Part shown: one piece after another, positions 38,601-47,454 of the stretch
How positions within the stretch are numbered: the first letter of the stretch is position 1
Layout: each line of letters begins with the position of its first letter
Assembly: GCA_903921455.1 (NCBI GenBank)
Contig: CAIXPZ010000130.1
Coordinates: forward strand, 1-53,816
Direction: 5' to 3'
Length of the DNA: 53,816 nt
Source: an uncultured Verrucomicrobia subdivision 3 bacterium
GTDB taxonomy: Bacteria > Verrucomicrobiota > Verrucomicrobiae > Limisphaerales > UBA11358
Position numbers and translations under genes: made by a program
The notes under the pieces: generated by a model
The model's database searches: none
What the model was told of the DNA's origin: nothing
The model's input: only the letters and a program-made list of their open reading frames with translations

Positions 38601-40347
38601 GGCTGTAAGGGGCCGCAGCATCCTGCGCCCAATAGTTGTTGCCCACATAAAACTGCACGTTGCCCAGGGTATTGCCATTGGTCGTCACGGCGGCGGCCAG
38701 GGGCACATTCGCGCCGGAAACGGTGGCACCATTGACCGGCGACACCAGGCTGATGGCGGGCTCGCCGCCACCGGGCACCCGGAAGAAAGCGCCCGGCGGC
38801 ACGACGACGTTCGTCTGGCCCGGCCCCTCCCAAGAGAGACCGAGCGTATCATAATAACCGCCGCCAGCCCCCATAAAATACTGCACATTGAGCAGGTGAT
38901 AGCCGGCCGACAGACCAATCCAGCCAGTCGCATCCTCCGGGCTATGCACCCCGTCGTTATTCACCACCGCTTGACCATCCACCAGCAACGCGCTACCCGC
39001 ACACGAATTGAGAGTAAAGGCATACAAGCCATTGCTCGCCACGTTGAGATAACCGGAATAATTAAACCCATAGCCACTGCGCTGCCGCCGGGGAGTCAGG
39101 TCCAGGCCATTCACCGCCCCCTGCAACACCGGCGCCAGAGCAGTGAAGTCCGGCAAAACCGACCAGTTGGTGGCCGTTTCGTAATAGGCAAAATTCAAGC
39201 CATTGACGGCACCGACAACCGGTGTCGCCGCGCTCAAGCCGGCATTGGTAACCGCCAGAAACAACGGCGGATTGGTCTGATTAAAAACGTCAATAATGGT
39301 CAACCGGGGATACGGCACGGTCCCGGCGGGCAGGGCCAGCAACTTCTGGCGGGCTTCCGGGGCTATGTCAAAGAACGTGGCGACCACCGCGCCGGTGTGA
39401 CTGGAATTCGTAAAGACATCGAGCTGGTAGGCAAACTGCGGCGAACTGGTATTCGGGATCTGCCATTGAACCAGCAACTGATTACCCGCGACGGCCGCAC
39501 TGTAATTGGTGACCAGAATTGGATCAAAAAATGCGGGGGCGGCCGGCTGGGTGAGGGTCAACCAGGTATTGGCGACATAACCATTGCCGGTGCCGACTTC
39601 GCTATAAACGGCCGTGTTGCCTTCGATCAACCCCACACTGCAATTGGTGCCGCCGTGATCGCAGATAAACTGGCTGGCGCTGCTCCACGCGCCATTCTTG
39701 CGATAATAACAATTCCGATGATCCACGCGATTCGTGGGGGCCCCGCCGGTGAAATGTTCCTGAAACCCCATCTGGCCGCCAATGCCAGTCACGGCGAAAG
39801 GCAACTGCATCGTCCCGTAATGATACCATATCCCCGATGTGGAATCGCGCAGCCATTGGCCGGCATACCCCTGGTGCGGGGTCCCGTCCACGGGCAGCCA
39901 GGTGCGGAAGGCGACCCGATACCACACATTGGTCTGCCAAAACGGAAAGGAGGCCGGCGCCGTGCAAATGGTGCCCTCGCCAATCGTCGGCCCGCCATAG
40001 GTGGTCGGACCGCGGTAGACAGGAATGATGGTGTCCGTGACATTCACGGGATTGCTCACCGGCCAGAAGCTCCAATTGACCCCTTGGGTCACGGGATTGG
40101 GCGAGCCGAGGGAAGGGTTCGGCAGACCGCTGTAAAAATAGCCACTCGCCCCCTCGCTGCTCTGCCACCACTGGCTCAACCAGGTGTCATAGAAGCTGCT
40201 GTTCCAATACGGCCAGCGCACCTCCTGCACCAGCACATCCGAACCGCTCTGGCTATTGAAATAAGTGTATTGGGCGCGAGCCGGAGAGGAGAACCACACA
40301 GCGACCAAGGTGAACCCCAGCGCAAAACAGAACCGAGTTGTCTTCAT
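35503..40347 (-). CDS. 5' portion of a frameshifted DUF3472-PA14-PATR giant (1614 aa)
   Basis: Signal peptide MKTTRFCFALGFTLVAVWFSS..., cut near ARAQ. A DUF3472-like domain (VWYRVAFRTWLPVDGTPHQGY, STSGIWYHYG) covers roughly residues 60-230. PA14 (FAYYETATNWSVLPDF...[26 protein letters not shown]) is at about 385-525. An Ig-like domain, a concanavalin-like domain ([18 protein letters not shown]), an Ig domain and PATR repeats follow from about 905. After the G7 run the frame runs into low-quality Pro/Ser/Thr-rich residues (GWSTMAPAAPAATG...) unlike anything in its paralogues and stops at 35503, which marks a frameshift rather than a natural end. It is the first gene behind promoter site D. Confidence 0.85.
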   Translation of the reverse strand: MKTTRFCFALGFTLVAVWFSSPARAQYTYFNSQSGSDVLVQEVRWPYWNSSFYDTWLSQWWQSSEGASGYFYSGLPNPSLGSPNPVTQGVNWSFWPVSNPVNVTDTIIPVYRGPTTYGGPTIGEGTICTAPASFPFWQTNVWYRVAFRTWLPVDGTPHQGYAGQWLRDSTSGIWYHYGTMQLPFAVTGIGGQMGFQEHFTGGAPTNRVDHRNCYYRKNGAWSSASQFICDHGGTNCSVGLIEGNTAVYSEVGTGNGYVANTWLTLTQPAAPAFFDPILVTNYSAAVAGNQLLVQWQIPNTSSPQFAYQLDVFTNSSHTGAVVATFFDIAPEARQKLLALPAGTVPYPRLTIIDVFNQTNPPLFLAVTNAGLSAATPVVGAVNGLNFAYYETATNWSVLPDFTALAPVLQGAVNGLDLTPRRQRSGYGFNYSGYLNVASNGLYAFTLNSCAGSALLVDGQAVVNNDGVHSPEDATGWIGLSAGYHLLNVQYFMGAGGGYYDTLGLSWEGPGQTNVVVPPGAFFRVPGGGEPAISLVSPVNGATVSGANVPLAAAVTTNGNTLGNVQFYVGNNYWAQDAAAPYSLNSFFWASPTNALRARLFYNGSNLLDSAVNWVNTTNMALAPWQFGQVFYHYYPSGASIQGNTYSVIGDGVNLLTRQISGDCTLIAHLAGLPGTAAAPDGSTPNSGWQAGIILRGNTNMVPGYPWGYTNTAPFTAVFGQVGGGAYYQDETMVNGGGGYSSGSLGSQKWFRLQRVGNTFTGSVSADGVNWTVVNTDGLADFGLTIYAGFFTYAGPSSNPNIPWASFDSVSLTGTNVLGAPGVSISPLTNAVIGGLPATFTASVIGPVPAGYQWQLNGTNIPTATNISYTITSVAPADVGSYTVVANSITSAPAILLLTAPAGSGVWTNLNGGSWAVGNNWSGGLIAGGTDAAADFSTLNLSANPIVSLNGSNAVGTLVFDDLNPAARHNWTLTNGSGGPLTLAVSSGTPNLAVKSATNLISAVLAGTQGFTKTGAGCLILSAANPITGTAIVSAGALEVQNKSGDAPYAVAQGATLRIGYSTGGGYAATGLTINGNATADPGGFYLKGGKTYNASGQIALLVAPTTLRQYGSGLASIGTFDIGGNGLWCSSAASGSLLDPNLQLVSSGYGMSVQVDAGANTAAGDLTINGPLNVGSLGFYKRGAGSLVLNGTATSANTAVQLQGGTVICGTPNCLGVNANVPVSSGAKLALNGFDQAVAALNAAAGSTVVFGGTNSLTVTNATLAGALQLAVFKGATPVSSRLVVTGNPLAFGGSLVVTNLSGGSLAAGDTFTLFSASSYSGAFSSLNLPVLPVGMLWDAGNLATNGTLTIVTNGLSLWNGGGSDGYWSTASNWNGTLPVNGQSLTFQGALRLNNTNNLLTSAGQVVFNNGGIAVSGNPLTLLWGLANLAGNNTWAIGTTLSAPQSFVSSNGTLTVSGAVTNAGFNLTLDGAGTNVVSGLISGSGGLLKNGAGVATLSGANVYTGGTTVNGGLVIDGIGSTTAGAFGAFNAAATTITILSGATVDINGKAAGNDFFYGVTLAGSGTSGQGGWSTMAPAAPAATGSCPTSPSRPMPPSAGAAISTWSTPVTPPTP
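35635..35641 (-). other. Frameshift point in a seven-base homopolymer
   Basis: The plus strand has C7 here (G7 in the coding strand). With eight Gs the coding frame reads GQGG-VV-NNGASG and continues into the next frame without a break. With seven it runs out of frame for 46 codons to a stop at 35503. The cause may be a sequencing or assembly error, a real mutation, or slippage; the sequence alone cannot tell. Confidence 0.75.
38101..38420 (-). repeat. Near-identical DNA block shared with 44841-45160
   Basis: The concanavalin-like domain of the frameshifted giant ([39 protein letters not shown]) matches the same domain of the 2234-aa giant almost base for base. By eye over 90% of bases agree, with changes mostly at third positions. 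The flanking domains are much less alike. Confidence 0.8.
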
Positions 40348-40411
40348 GATTTAATCGTTTCCAAGCACGCGTATTTTAATTTATAGGGAATAGCTCCCAC
40401 AGCCTGAGCGG

Positions 40412-40455
40412 TGTAACATACGCGAGCCCAGCCAACCATACCACATTCAGGGGAG
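40412..40455 (-). promoter_or_regulatory. Promoter site D (CTCCCC-TGAATGTGGTATGG module)
   Basis: Minus strand 40455-40436 reads CTCCCCTGAATGTGGTATGG, and GTATGTTACA follows at 40421-40412, 34 nt from the first base of the box. It starts only 7 bp after the stop codon of the 2234-aa giant and leads to the ATG at 40347 with a leader of about 60 nt. It should drive the whole unit down to the GH29 gene, because the later gaps are 24 bp or less. Confidence 0.7.
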
Positions 40456-40462
40456 AGCGGAT

Positions 40463-43400
40463 TCAGGGCGAGCGGACGCGGTAGAATTGCGACCGGTTGG
40501 TCGCCGACGGATCGGCCAGATGAAACACCCCCGCCCCATCCGCCACGTTCGTCACGATCGGCACCCATACCAGTGCCGACAGATTCGTCGCCCCCTCCAA
40601 GACATAGCTCTGCCCCGCCCCGCCCGTCCCGCTCAAATTAAAATTGCCCCCCGCCAGCGTCACCGTCCCCGCCGAGATCACCGGCACCACCACCGCGTTG
40701 CTCACCGTGATGACAACCGCCGATGAATCGTTGCTCGCACTCCCGTTATACAGCACCCGCGCCACCAACCCGTAGTTCCCAGCCCCCACGTTCGTCCACG
40801 CATACCCATAGGGCGCATTCGTCACCTGCGCGAGCAGGTTGGTCCCATTGCTGTAAAATTGCACCGCGTTAATCACATTCCCGTTCGTCGTCACCACCGC
40901 CGCCAGGCTGACCGTCGCCGGCGCGACATAGCTGCTGCCGTTGGTCGGCAGGCTTAACACCACCGCCGCCGCCGGGTTCGCCACAAAGTTCGCCGTAACA
41001 CTCACATCATTCGTCACGTTCACATCCGTCCGCGGATTCGTCAGGCTCCCGTCGCTCCAGTTCGTGAACGCATAACCCACGTCCGCCACCGCACTCACCG
41101 CACTCCCGTTCGTCCCATAGTTCACAACCTGATTGGTGGCGCCACTCAACGCGCCATTCGTGCCCGCCGCATACGTCAACGTATAACTGTTGATTACGAA
41201 GTTCGCCGTCACTGTCAGATTATTCGTCACGTTCGCATCCGTCCGCGGATTCGCCACACTGCCATCGCTCCAATTCACAAAGTGATAGCCAGAATTGGGA
41301 TTGGCCGTCACCGCGCTCCCGTTCGTCCCAAAGTTCACAACCTGGTTGGTGGCGCCACTCAGCGCGCCATTCGTTCCGGCCGCATACGTCAACGTATAAC
41401 TGTTAATCACGAAGTTCGCGGTCACCGTGATATTGCTGGTCACCCCCGCATCGGTGCGAGGGCTGGCGGTTGAACCGTCACTCCAGTTGACGAAGGAACA
41501 CCCCGGGGCGGGCACCGGACTCACCGCCGTCCCGCTCCCGCCGTAGTTGACCGTCTGCGGACTCGTCCCGCTGATCGCACCATTGGTCACGGCTATATAT
41601 GTCAACGTGTAACTGTTAATCGCAAAATTAGCCGTCACGGAAAGATTGTTCGTCACGCCGGCATCCGTCCGCGGGTTCGCCCCGCTCCCGTCGCTCCAGT
41701 TCACAAAATGATAGCCAGAATTGGGATTGGCCGTCACCGCCGTGCCACTGGCGTTAAAATTCACGATTTGGTTCGGGCTGCCGGCCAGAGTGCCATTACC
41801 TCCCGCCGCGTAGGCCAGCGTGTAAGCACTGACCACCACCGTCAGCGTGCCATTCGTCGCCAAAGTATTGGTCTTCCAACTCACACCATTGGTCAGCGCC
41901 GGCAAGGTGAGACTCGCGAACGTGCCGGCATAAGTTCCCGCCTTAAAAAGACGGATGCTGTCGCCCAGCGCCAACGCGTTGGTGCCCAGGTTGGTGACGG
42001 TCAGGCTGCCACCATTGGTCAGCGCGCCGGAGATGGCGGCCAAGTCATTGGTCAAAACCCCGCCATTCCGGCTGATTTCCATCAGCGTTTTACTGCCGGT
42101 AGCCAGCGTTAGATTATTGCTGACGGTCAGGGTCCCGATGCCGGCGTCGCCGGGCGCAAGGGCGCCGCCGCTCGAAATCGTGGTCGCGCCATTGACGACC
42201 CCCACGCCCGCGAGCGTGGCGGTATTGGCGACGGAAACGGTGTTGGTGCCGAGCGAACCGTCCAACTGCAAAGTGCCCGCGCTGATGGTCGTCGGGCCGG
42301 TGCCGGCCCAAGTGCCGCTGACGGCCATGATCCCGGCTCCATTCTTGGTGAAAGCGCCCGCGTTGCTCGCCGGGCCACTCACCAGCAAATCCACCGCCCC
42401 CGAACCGCGGGCGATGTTAAAGATGCCGGCACTGACGAAATTAATATTCAAGCCAATGACCGAAGGACTCGCGGAAGCCAGAGTCGAATACGTGCCGCCG
42501 GTGGTGCGAACCTCACCGGCCCCGGTCACCGCGCCCGCCGTCATCGTCAAACCGCTGACATAGTTTTCGTGGTCGAATTGCAGCGTGCCGCCAGCCAACG
42601 TGGCGGCGTAGCCACCGGTGCCATACCCGAAGCCGTGCGCGACGGCAAACTCGGCCACCGCGCCGTTGCTGACCGTCAGCGAACCGGAGCCGATGCTGCG
42701 GTTACCATACCAGCCACCCCCGGTGGCAACGAGGCGTCCGCTTTTGACAATAATCGCGCCGGTGTTGGTATTGCCGCCCGTGAGGGTAAGCGTGCCGGGC
42801 CCGGCCTTGACCAGCGAGCCGCTGCCGTTGAGATAGGCTTCCATCATAGCGTCGTCATTGGCCGTGATGGTGGTGGTGCCGGCGAGAACCAGATGGCTGG
42901 CGCCATTGGCACTGCTCGTGAGATCGTAGGTGCCACCGCTGTTTGCGTTGAAGAGGATGCCGGAAGGCGTCACGTCGTTGGTGATCACCACGGTGCAATT
43001 GGTGGCGGTGCCCGCGCCAAATATGGCCAATTTGCTGTTCGACCAGACGACGTTCGCCGCGCCATCCCACCATGTCACGGAACTGCTACCCCAATTGCCG
43101 TTGCCGTCCCGGGCGCCGGCCGCCGCACCGCCGGCCGCCCACGCCAAAGCGCCGCCGCTGACGGGAGTATTCACGCAACTGGAAACACTGTCACCGGAAG
43201 CCCCGTAGCTGTTATTGGCCGACACCGAATAGCAATAGTTGGAGCCGGCCGCCAGGCCGAGGTCGAGATAGTTCGTCGCGGACACGGTGGCGATGGGCGT
43301 GCCGTTGCGACTCACGGTGTAGCCGGTAGCGTAGGCGGCAGCCGACCAGACCACGCTCACCAGATTGGTGGCGAGCGCTGTCGCCGTAACCGTGGCCGGC

Positions 43401-46400
43401 GGCGCGGGGATGGGATTAACGGAGATCAAGGCGGGCGCAGAACCAAGAGTTCCGCCGGTGTCGTAATTCAACTGGGCAAACAGCGTGTAAACGCCGGCGG
43501 GGACATTCGTCCAATTGAAGCTAAAGGGCGCGTTGCTGGAAGTCCCGAGCAGACTGGTGCCATTGTAAAACTGGACGTAATTGATGGCGTGCCCGTTGGT
43601 GCTGACGCTGGCGGTCAAAGCGACATTCGCCGGGGCGCCATAGTTCGCGCCGCCGGCCGGACTGATCAGACTCACGGCCGGATCGATTTGCTGAGAGGCC
43701 GCGAGAATCTGGCCAAGCTGCTGCGCGGTGAGGGTGCGGTTGTAAATGGCGATTTCATCCAAGGCGCCATTAAGGCGACGGGTGGAACTGTTCGGATCGT
43801 AACCAAAATAGAAATTACCGGCGAGGGTCCGGCCACTGTTCGTCACACTGTTGGTCTTCGACAGCAGCACCGAATTGGTAGCCATATAAACAATGGTCCG
43901 CGTCGGCTCGACTGTGAGAGCGAGATACGTCCAGACATTGTTCGTCGGCAAGTTAAGGCCGGTGGACCACCCGTAATCGGCGCCATTGTCGTTCCAGCTA
44001 TAGCGCAACTCGAGGTTGGCACCATTGTTGACCGCCATCAAGCCGGTGCCATACCCGCTACCGCGGCTGAAGACGAGCCCGGCATTGGAGACCTGGGCGC
44101 CATTGCACCTCACCCAACCGGTGACGGTAAAATTAGTGGTCGTGACATTGAGCGCCGGAATCGCCACATCCGAATCCGTGCCATTGAACTGGGCGGCGAG
44201 GTTGCCGCTTTCAAAACCAGAGAACGGCGAATTGGTCACGCCGGGGACGGCAAAGAGGATGCCCCCTTCGCCGGTGCCATTAAAACCGCCCGCCGAATCA
44301 TAAGCCGTCGGGCCGGCCGTTTCATTCAAGCGCCAATAGCCGGCCGGCGAATTCGAGAGGATCTGCGCCGTGGCCGGCGGCGGGGACAGCACGGTCTGCA
44401 CGGCCGTCGCCGTGGCGGTGCCGCTGGCGTTGCTCAACAGCACCGTGTAATAACCGGAGGCGGCGGGCGGGAGGTTGGTCAGGGTCAAGGCGGCGTTAGT
44501 CGCGCCAGAAATAGTGACACCGTTGAATTGCCACTGGTAAGTGAACGGCGCGTTGCCGCTCGGGGTGGCGGTGAACGTCGAGGTTTGTCCGGTGTAAGCG
44601 GTATCCGATGCCGGAACCACGGTCACGCCGGGCGGCCCCACCAAGTTGCCCGTCAAACTAACGCTATCGAAGCTGGCCCAGTGAACGCTGGGATTGGCGG
44701 ACGGGCCGGCAAACGTAAAAAATCCGGCGTAAATGGTCGAGCCGAAATCGGCCAGGCTGTTGGTTTTCACCGCCGTCCACGTCGTCCCATCCGCGGAAAC
44801 CGAGCTGGTAAAGGTATTGCCGACACGCTGGAGCTTGAACCATTTCTGGCTGCCGAGACTGCCCGAGGAATAACCGCCCCCGCCGTTGACCATCGTTTCA
44901 TCCTGATAATACGCCCCGCCACCCACCTGGCCGAATACGGCGGTGAACGGCGCGGTGTTAGTGTAACCCCACGGATACCCCGGCACCATGTTGGTGTTGC
45001 CGCGCAAAATGATACCCGCCTGCCAACCAGAATTCGGCGTCGAGCCGTCCGGCTTGGCCGCCGTGCCGGGCAGCCCCGCCAGGTGGGCGATCAGGGTGCA
45101 ATCGCCACTGATCTGCCGCGTCAGCAAGTTCACCCCATCGCCGATGACCGAGTAGGTGCCACCCTGGATGCTCACACCGCTGGGATAGTTGTGATAGAAA
45201 ATCTGTCCAAACTGCCAAGGCGCCACAGACATGTTGGTGGTATTCACCCAATTGACGGCCGAATCAACGAGGTTGGTGGTGTTGTAGATCAGCCGGGCAT
45301 GCACGGCGTTGCCGGGGTTCTCCCAGAAAAACGAACTCAAGCTGTAGGGCGCCGTCGAATCCTGGGCCCAATAATTATCCCCCACGTAGAACCGCACATT
45401 GTTAATCGTGTTGCCATTCGCGGTCACGGAGGCGGTCAGCGGGACACTGGCGCCGGAAAGCACGGCCCCGTTCGTCGGCGAGACCAAGCTGAGGGACGGC
45501 TCGCTACCGCCGGGCACGCGATAAAAAGCAGTGACGGGCACGGCAGATTTGGCGAGGCCCGGCCCTTCGCAGGCAAGCGCGAGCGTGTCGAAATAATCAC
45601 TAAAGAGGGACGTGGGCTGGGTGTCGAAGAAATACTGCACGTTCAACGTGTGGAGGCCCGCCTGCAAGCCGACCCATCCGCTCGCGTCGGCCGGACTGTG
45701 GTCGCCGTCGTTGTTCACCACCCATTGCCCATCCACCGACAACTTGCTGCCGCCGTCAGAGTTCAGCGTGAAGGCATACAGACCGTTGCTGGCAACATTG
45801 AGATAGCCGGTGTAATTGAAGGCGTAGCCGTTGCGGCGCTGCTGCGGGGTCAGATCCAAGCCGCTGACCGCCCCGGAAGAAACGGGCGCCAGCGAGGCGA
45901 AGTTCGGCATGGACGACCAGTTGGTGCTGGAATCGGTGGTGTAGCTGGTCGCGGATTGATAGTAGGAAAAGTTCAGACCGTTGACCGCCCCGGGAACCGA
46001 GGTCGCCGCATTCAACGTGGCATTGGTGGGCGCGATATTGATGGGCGCGTTGGTCTGGCTGAAGATGTCAATGATAGTCAGCCGGGCATAGGGCGTGGCG
46101 ACATTCCCGAGGGTCACCAATTTCTGCCGCGCTTCCGGATCAATGTCCGAAGCGGTCGCCACAATGTTGCCGGTGTAACCGGCATTGGTATACACATCAA
46201 TCCGATAGGAAAACTGCGGCGAACTATTCGACAGCGTCTGCCACTGGACCAGCAGCTGACCACCGGAAACGCTCGCGCTGCAATTGCTCACGATGATTGG
46301 ATCCAGCCAAGGCGTCGCCGGCTGGGTGATATGGTAAGTTGGAGATGTCTGGCCCGTGGTCAAGGTGCCGGTATAAACACCATTGGACTTGCAGGTTTCA

Positions 46401-47167
46401 TAATACACAGCCGTATTGGTTTCAATCAGCCCGGCATTCTCAATCGCACTGCCGGCATGAACATAGACATAAAAGTTGGTGGAACTGTTCCAGGCGCCGT
46501 TCTTGTGGTAGTAGGAGCCGCGATAATCCGTCCGCTGCGGCTGCGTGCCACCCGTGGCGTTTTCCTGAAAGCCCATGGAGCCGTCAATGCCCGTGACCGC
46601 AAACGGCAGCTGAATCGAGGCCAGATGATACCAGACGCCCGCCACCGGATCACGCAGCCAGGTGCCGGCAAAACCCGAATGCGGCGCGCCGCTCACCGGC
46701 AGCCAGGTGCGGATGACCATGCGATACCAGACATTGGTCTGCCACAGCGACCATTTGCCGGGCGAGCGCAAAATCGTCCCCTCACCGATGGTCGGCATCG
46801 CGAACGTGCTGGGGCTGGTGTAAAACGGCGTGATGGTATCCGTGATTTTGACCGGGTTGCTCAGCGGCCAGAAACTCCAGTTGACCGTCTGCGGGGTGCC
46901 CACGGGATTCGGCGAACCAGCGGCGGGCAAAGCCAGGCCATTGTAGAAATAGCCACTGGTCCCCTCGGTGCTGGTCCAATTGTCACTCCACCAAGTGTTG
47001 TAGTAAGTATTGTTCCAATACGGCCAACGCACCTCCTTCACCACGATATCGGAGCCGCTCTGGACATCGCTGAAATAACTGTATTCAGCACGAGCCAGAT
47101 GGGAAAAAAGGCCGACGGCAGCCAAGCCGGCGAGAATAAAGCGGGGGAATCGAATGGGGGGGAGCAT
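40463..47167 (-). CDS. Giant secreted DUF3472-PA14-LamG-PATR-InlB repeat protein, 2234 aa
   Basis: Signal peptide [19 protein letters not shown]..., cut near HLARA. In order: DUF3472-like ([30 protein letters not shown]) up to about residue 240; a beta-sandwich; PA14 ([26 protein letters not shown]) at about 400-560; an Ig-like domain; a concanavalin-like domain almost identical to its paralogue; an Ig domain ([20 protein letters not shown]); LamG ([21 protein letters not shown]) at about 940-1160; an Ig-like domain; FN3; PATR (1340-1775); four InlB B-type repeats of 71 residues (1780-2063); an Ig-like domain; and the shared C-terminus ending FYRVRSP. Compared with its two paralogues it has gained LamG and extra InlB repeats. 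The role is unknown; glycan capture or adhesion at the cell surface fits the domains. It forms its own unit behind site E. Confidence 0.92.
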   Translation of the reverse strand: MLPPIRFPRFILAGLAAVGLFSHLARAEYSYFSDVQSGSDIVVKEVRWPYWNNTYYNTWWSDNWTSTEGTSGYFYNGLALPAAGSPNPVGTPQTVNWSFWPLSNPVKITDTITPFYTSPSTFAMPTIGEGTILRSPGKWSLWQTNVWYRMVIRTWLPVSGAPHSGFAGTWLRDPVAGVWYHLASIQLPFAVTGIDGSMGFQENATGGTQPQRTDYRGSYYHKNGAWNSSTNFYVYVHAGSAIENAGLIETNTAVYYETCKSNGVYTGTLTTGQTSPTYHITQPATPWLDPIIVSNCSASVSGGQLLVQWQTLSNSSPQFSYRIDVYTNAGYTGNIVATASDIDPEARQKLVTLGNVATPYARLTIIDIFSQTNAPINIAPTNATLNAATSVPGAVNGLNFSYYQSATSYTTDSSTNWSSMPNFASLAPVSSGAVSGLDLTPQQRRNGYAFNYTGYLNVASNGLYAFTLNSDGGSKLSVDGQWVVNNDGDHSPADASGWVGLQAGLHTLNVQYFFDTQPTSLFSDYFDTLALACEGPGLAKSAVPVTAFYRVPGGSEPSLSLVSPTNGAVLSGASVPLTASVTANGNTINNVRFYVGDNYWAQDSTAPYSLSSFFWENPGNAVHARLIYNTTNLVDSAVNWVNTTNMSVAPWQFGQIFYHNYPSGVSIQGGTYSVIGDGVNLLTRQISGDCTLIAHLAGLPGTAAKPDGSTPNSGWQAGIILRGNTNMVPGYPWGYTNTAPFTAVFGQVGGGAYYQDETMVNGGGGYSSGSLGSQKWFKLQRVGNTFTSSVSADGTTWTAVKTNSLADFGSTIYAGFFTFAGPSANPSVHWASFDSVSLTGNLVGPPGVTVVPASDTAYTGQTSTFTATPSGNAPFTYQWQFNGVTISGATNAALTLTNLPPAASGYYTVLLSNASGTATATAVQTVLSPPPATAQILSNSPAGYWRLNETAGPTAYDSAGGFNGTGEGGILFAVPGVTNSPFSGFESGNLAAQFNGTDSDVAIPALNVTTTNFTVTGWVRCNGAQVSNAGLVFSRGSGYGTGLMAVNNGANLELRYSWNDNGADYGWSTGLNLPTNNVWTYLALTVEPTRTIVYMATNSVLLSKTNSVTNSGRTLAGNFYFGYDPNSSTRRLNGALDEIAIYNRTLTAQQLGQILAASQQIDPAVSLISPAGGANYGAPANVALTASVSTNGHAINYVQFYNGTSLLGTSSNAPFSFNWTNVPAGVYTLFAQLNYDTGGTLGSAPALISVNPIPAPPATVTATALATNLVSVVWSAAAYATGYTVSRNGTPIATVSATNYLDLGLAAGSNYCYSVSANNSYGASGDSVSSCVNTPVSGGALAWAAGGAAAGARDGNGNWGSSSVTWWDGAANVVWSNSKLAIFGAGTATNCTVVITNDVTPSGILFNANSGGTYDLTSSANGASHLVLAGTTTITANDDAMMEAYLNGSGSLVKAGPGTLTLTGGNTNTGAIIVKSGRLVATGGGWYGNRSIGSGSLTVSNGAVAEFAVAHGFGYGTGGYAATLAGGTLQFDHENYVSGLTMTAGAVTGAGEVRTTGGTYSTLASASPSVIGLNINFVSAGIFNIARGSGAVDLLVSGPASNAGAFTKNGAGIMAVSGTWAGTGPTTISAGTLQLDGSLGTNTVSVANTATLAGVGVVNGATTISSGGALAPGDAGIGTLTVSNNLTLATGSKTLMEISRNGGVLTNDLAAISGALTNGGSLTVTNLGTNALALGDSIRLFKAGTYAGTFASLTLPALTNGVSWKTNTLATNGTLTVVVSAYTLAYAAGGNGTLAGSPNQIVNFNASGTAVTANPNSGYHFVNWSDGSGANPRTDAGVTNNLSVTANFAINSYTLTYIAVTNGAISGTSPQTVNYGGSGTAVSPVPAPGCSFVNWSDGSTASPRTDAGVTSNITVTANFVINSYTLTYAAGTNGALSGATNQVVNFGTNGSAVTANPNSGYHFVNWSDGSVANPRTDANVTNNLTVTANFVINSYTLTYAAGTNGALSGATNQVVNYGTNGSAVSAVADVGYAFTNWSDGSLTNPRTDVNVTNDVSVTANFVANPAAAVVLSLPTNGSSYVAPATVSLAAVVTTNGNVINAVQFYSNGTNLLAQVTNAPYGYAWTNVGAGNYGLVARVLYNGSASNDSSAVVITVSNAVVVPVISAGTVTLAGGNFNLSGTGGAGQSYVLEGATNLSALVWVPIVTNVADGAGVFHLADPSATNRSQFYRVRSP
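40979..41830 (-). repeat. Four tandem 213-bp units coding InlB B-type repeats
   Basis: Each unit codes 71 residues of the form [19 protein letters not shown], then an NWSDGS box, PRTD and VTANF. Units two to four share long identical DNA stretches, with a 213-bp period (gttcgtccca at 41108 and 41321). Related single or double copies occur in the genes ending at 27834 and 33992. Confidence 0.85.
44841..45160 (-). repeat. Near-identical DNA block shared with 38101-38420
   Basis: This is the partner copy of the concanavalin-like domain segment described at 38101. The two genes lie in tandem, so the likeness could come from recent duplication of the domain or from gene conversion. Confidence 0.8.
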
Positions 47168-47194
47168 ATGAAAAAGATTGGGTAACCAGACAAC

Positions 47195-47266
47195 AATCTA
47201 ACACATAGCACCTTGAGTTAAACCCCCATAAACGGGGGAGGTCGCCAATGACCGGAATCGGGGGAG
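47195..47266 (-). promoter_or_regulatory. Promoter site E (divergent double CTCCCCC site)
   Basis: Minus strand 47240-47223 reads CTCCCCCGTTTATGGGGG, in which CCCCC and GGGGG form an inverted repeat. GTGTTAGATT (47204-47195) follows 36 nt from the first base and contains TG-T-TAGATT, an extended -10. A second CTCCCCCGATTCCGG lies 26 bp further upstream (47266-47252). The usual GTGGTAT half is replaced by TGGGGG. The leader to the ATG at 47167 is only about 20 nt. The remaining DNA up to 47454 shows no gene or terminator. Confidence 0.5.
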
Positions 47267-47454
47267 CCCCATTTATAATCAATGCCGGCAAGACAACCCG
47301 GGGTCCAAACCGACGAAGGCGAGGGGATATACGGCCAGCACCGGTCCGGTCAACCAGCACCAGATTGAATCCTTAATAACCTATGGCCCCCTATTTCTCC
47401 AATCATCCATCAATGCCGGACAATGCTTAGCGGAATCATTTCGACGGGCACCCA

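Noticed and set aside
557..47167. Classical type V autotransporter assignment for the giants
   Set aside because: PATR repeats are present, but none of the five proteins ends in a beta-barrel with a terminal aromatic residue; they end in a small beta domain with FYRV or YYRL.
14775..47185. Very long open frames on the plus strand (for example 42569-47185, 36184-40386, 14775-18647, 18924-21929)
   Set aside because: They lie antisense to the giant repeat genes. Their peptides are Arg/Gly/His/Ala-rich with no domain, signal peptide or conserved motif. They are open because the codon bias and repeats of the real genes rarely give stops in that frame.
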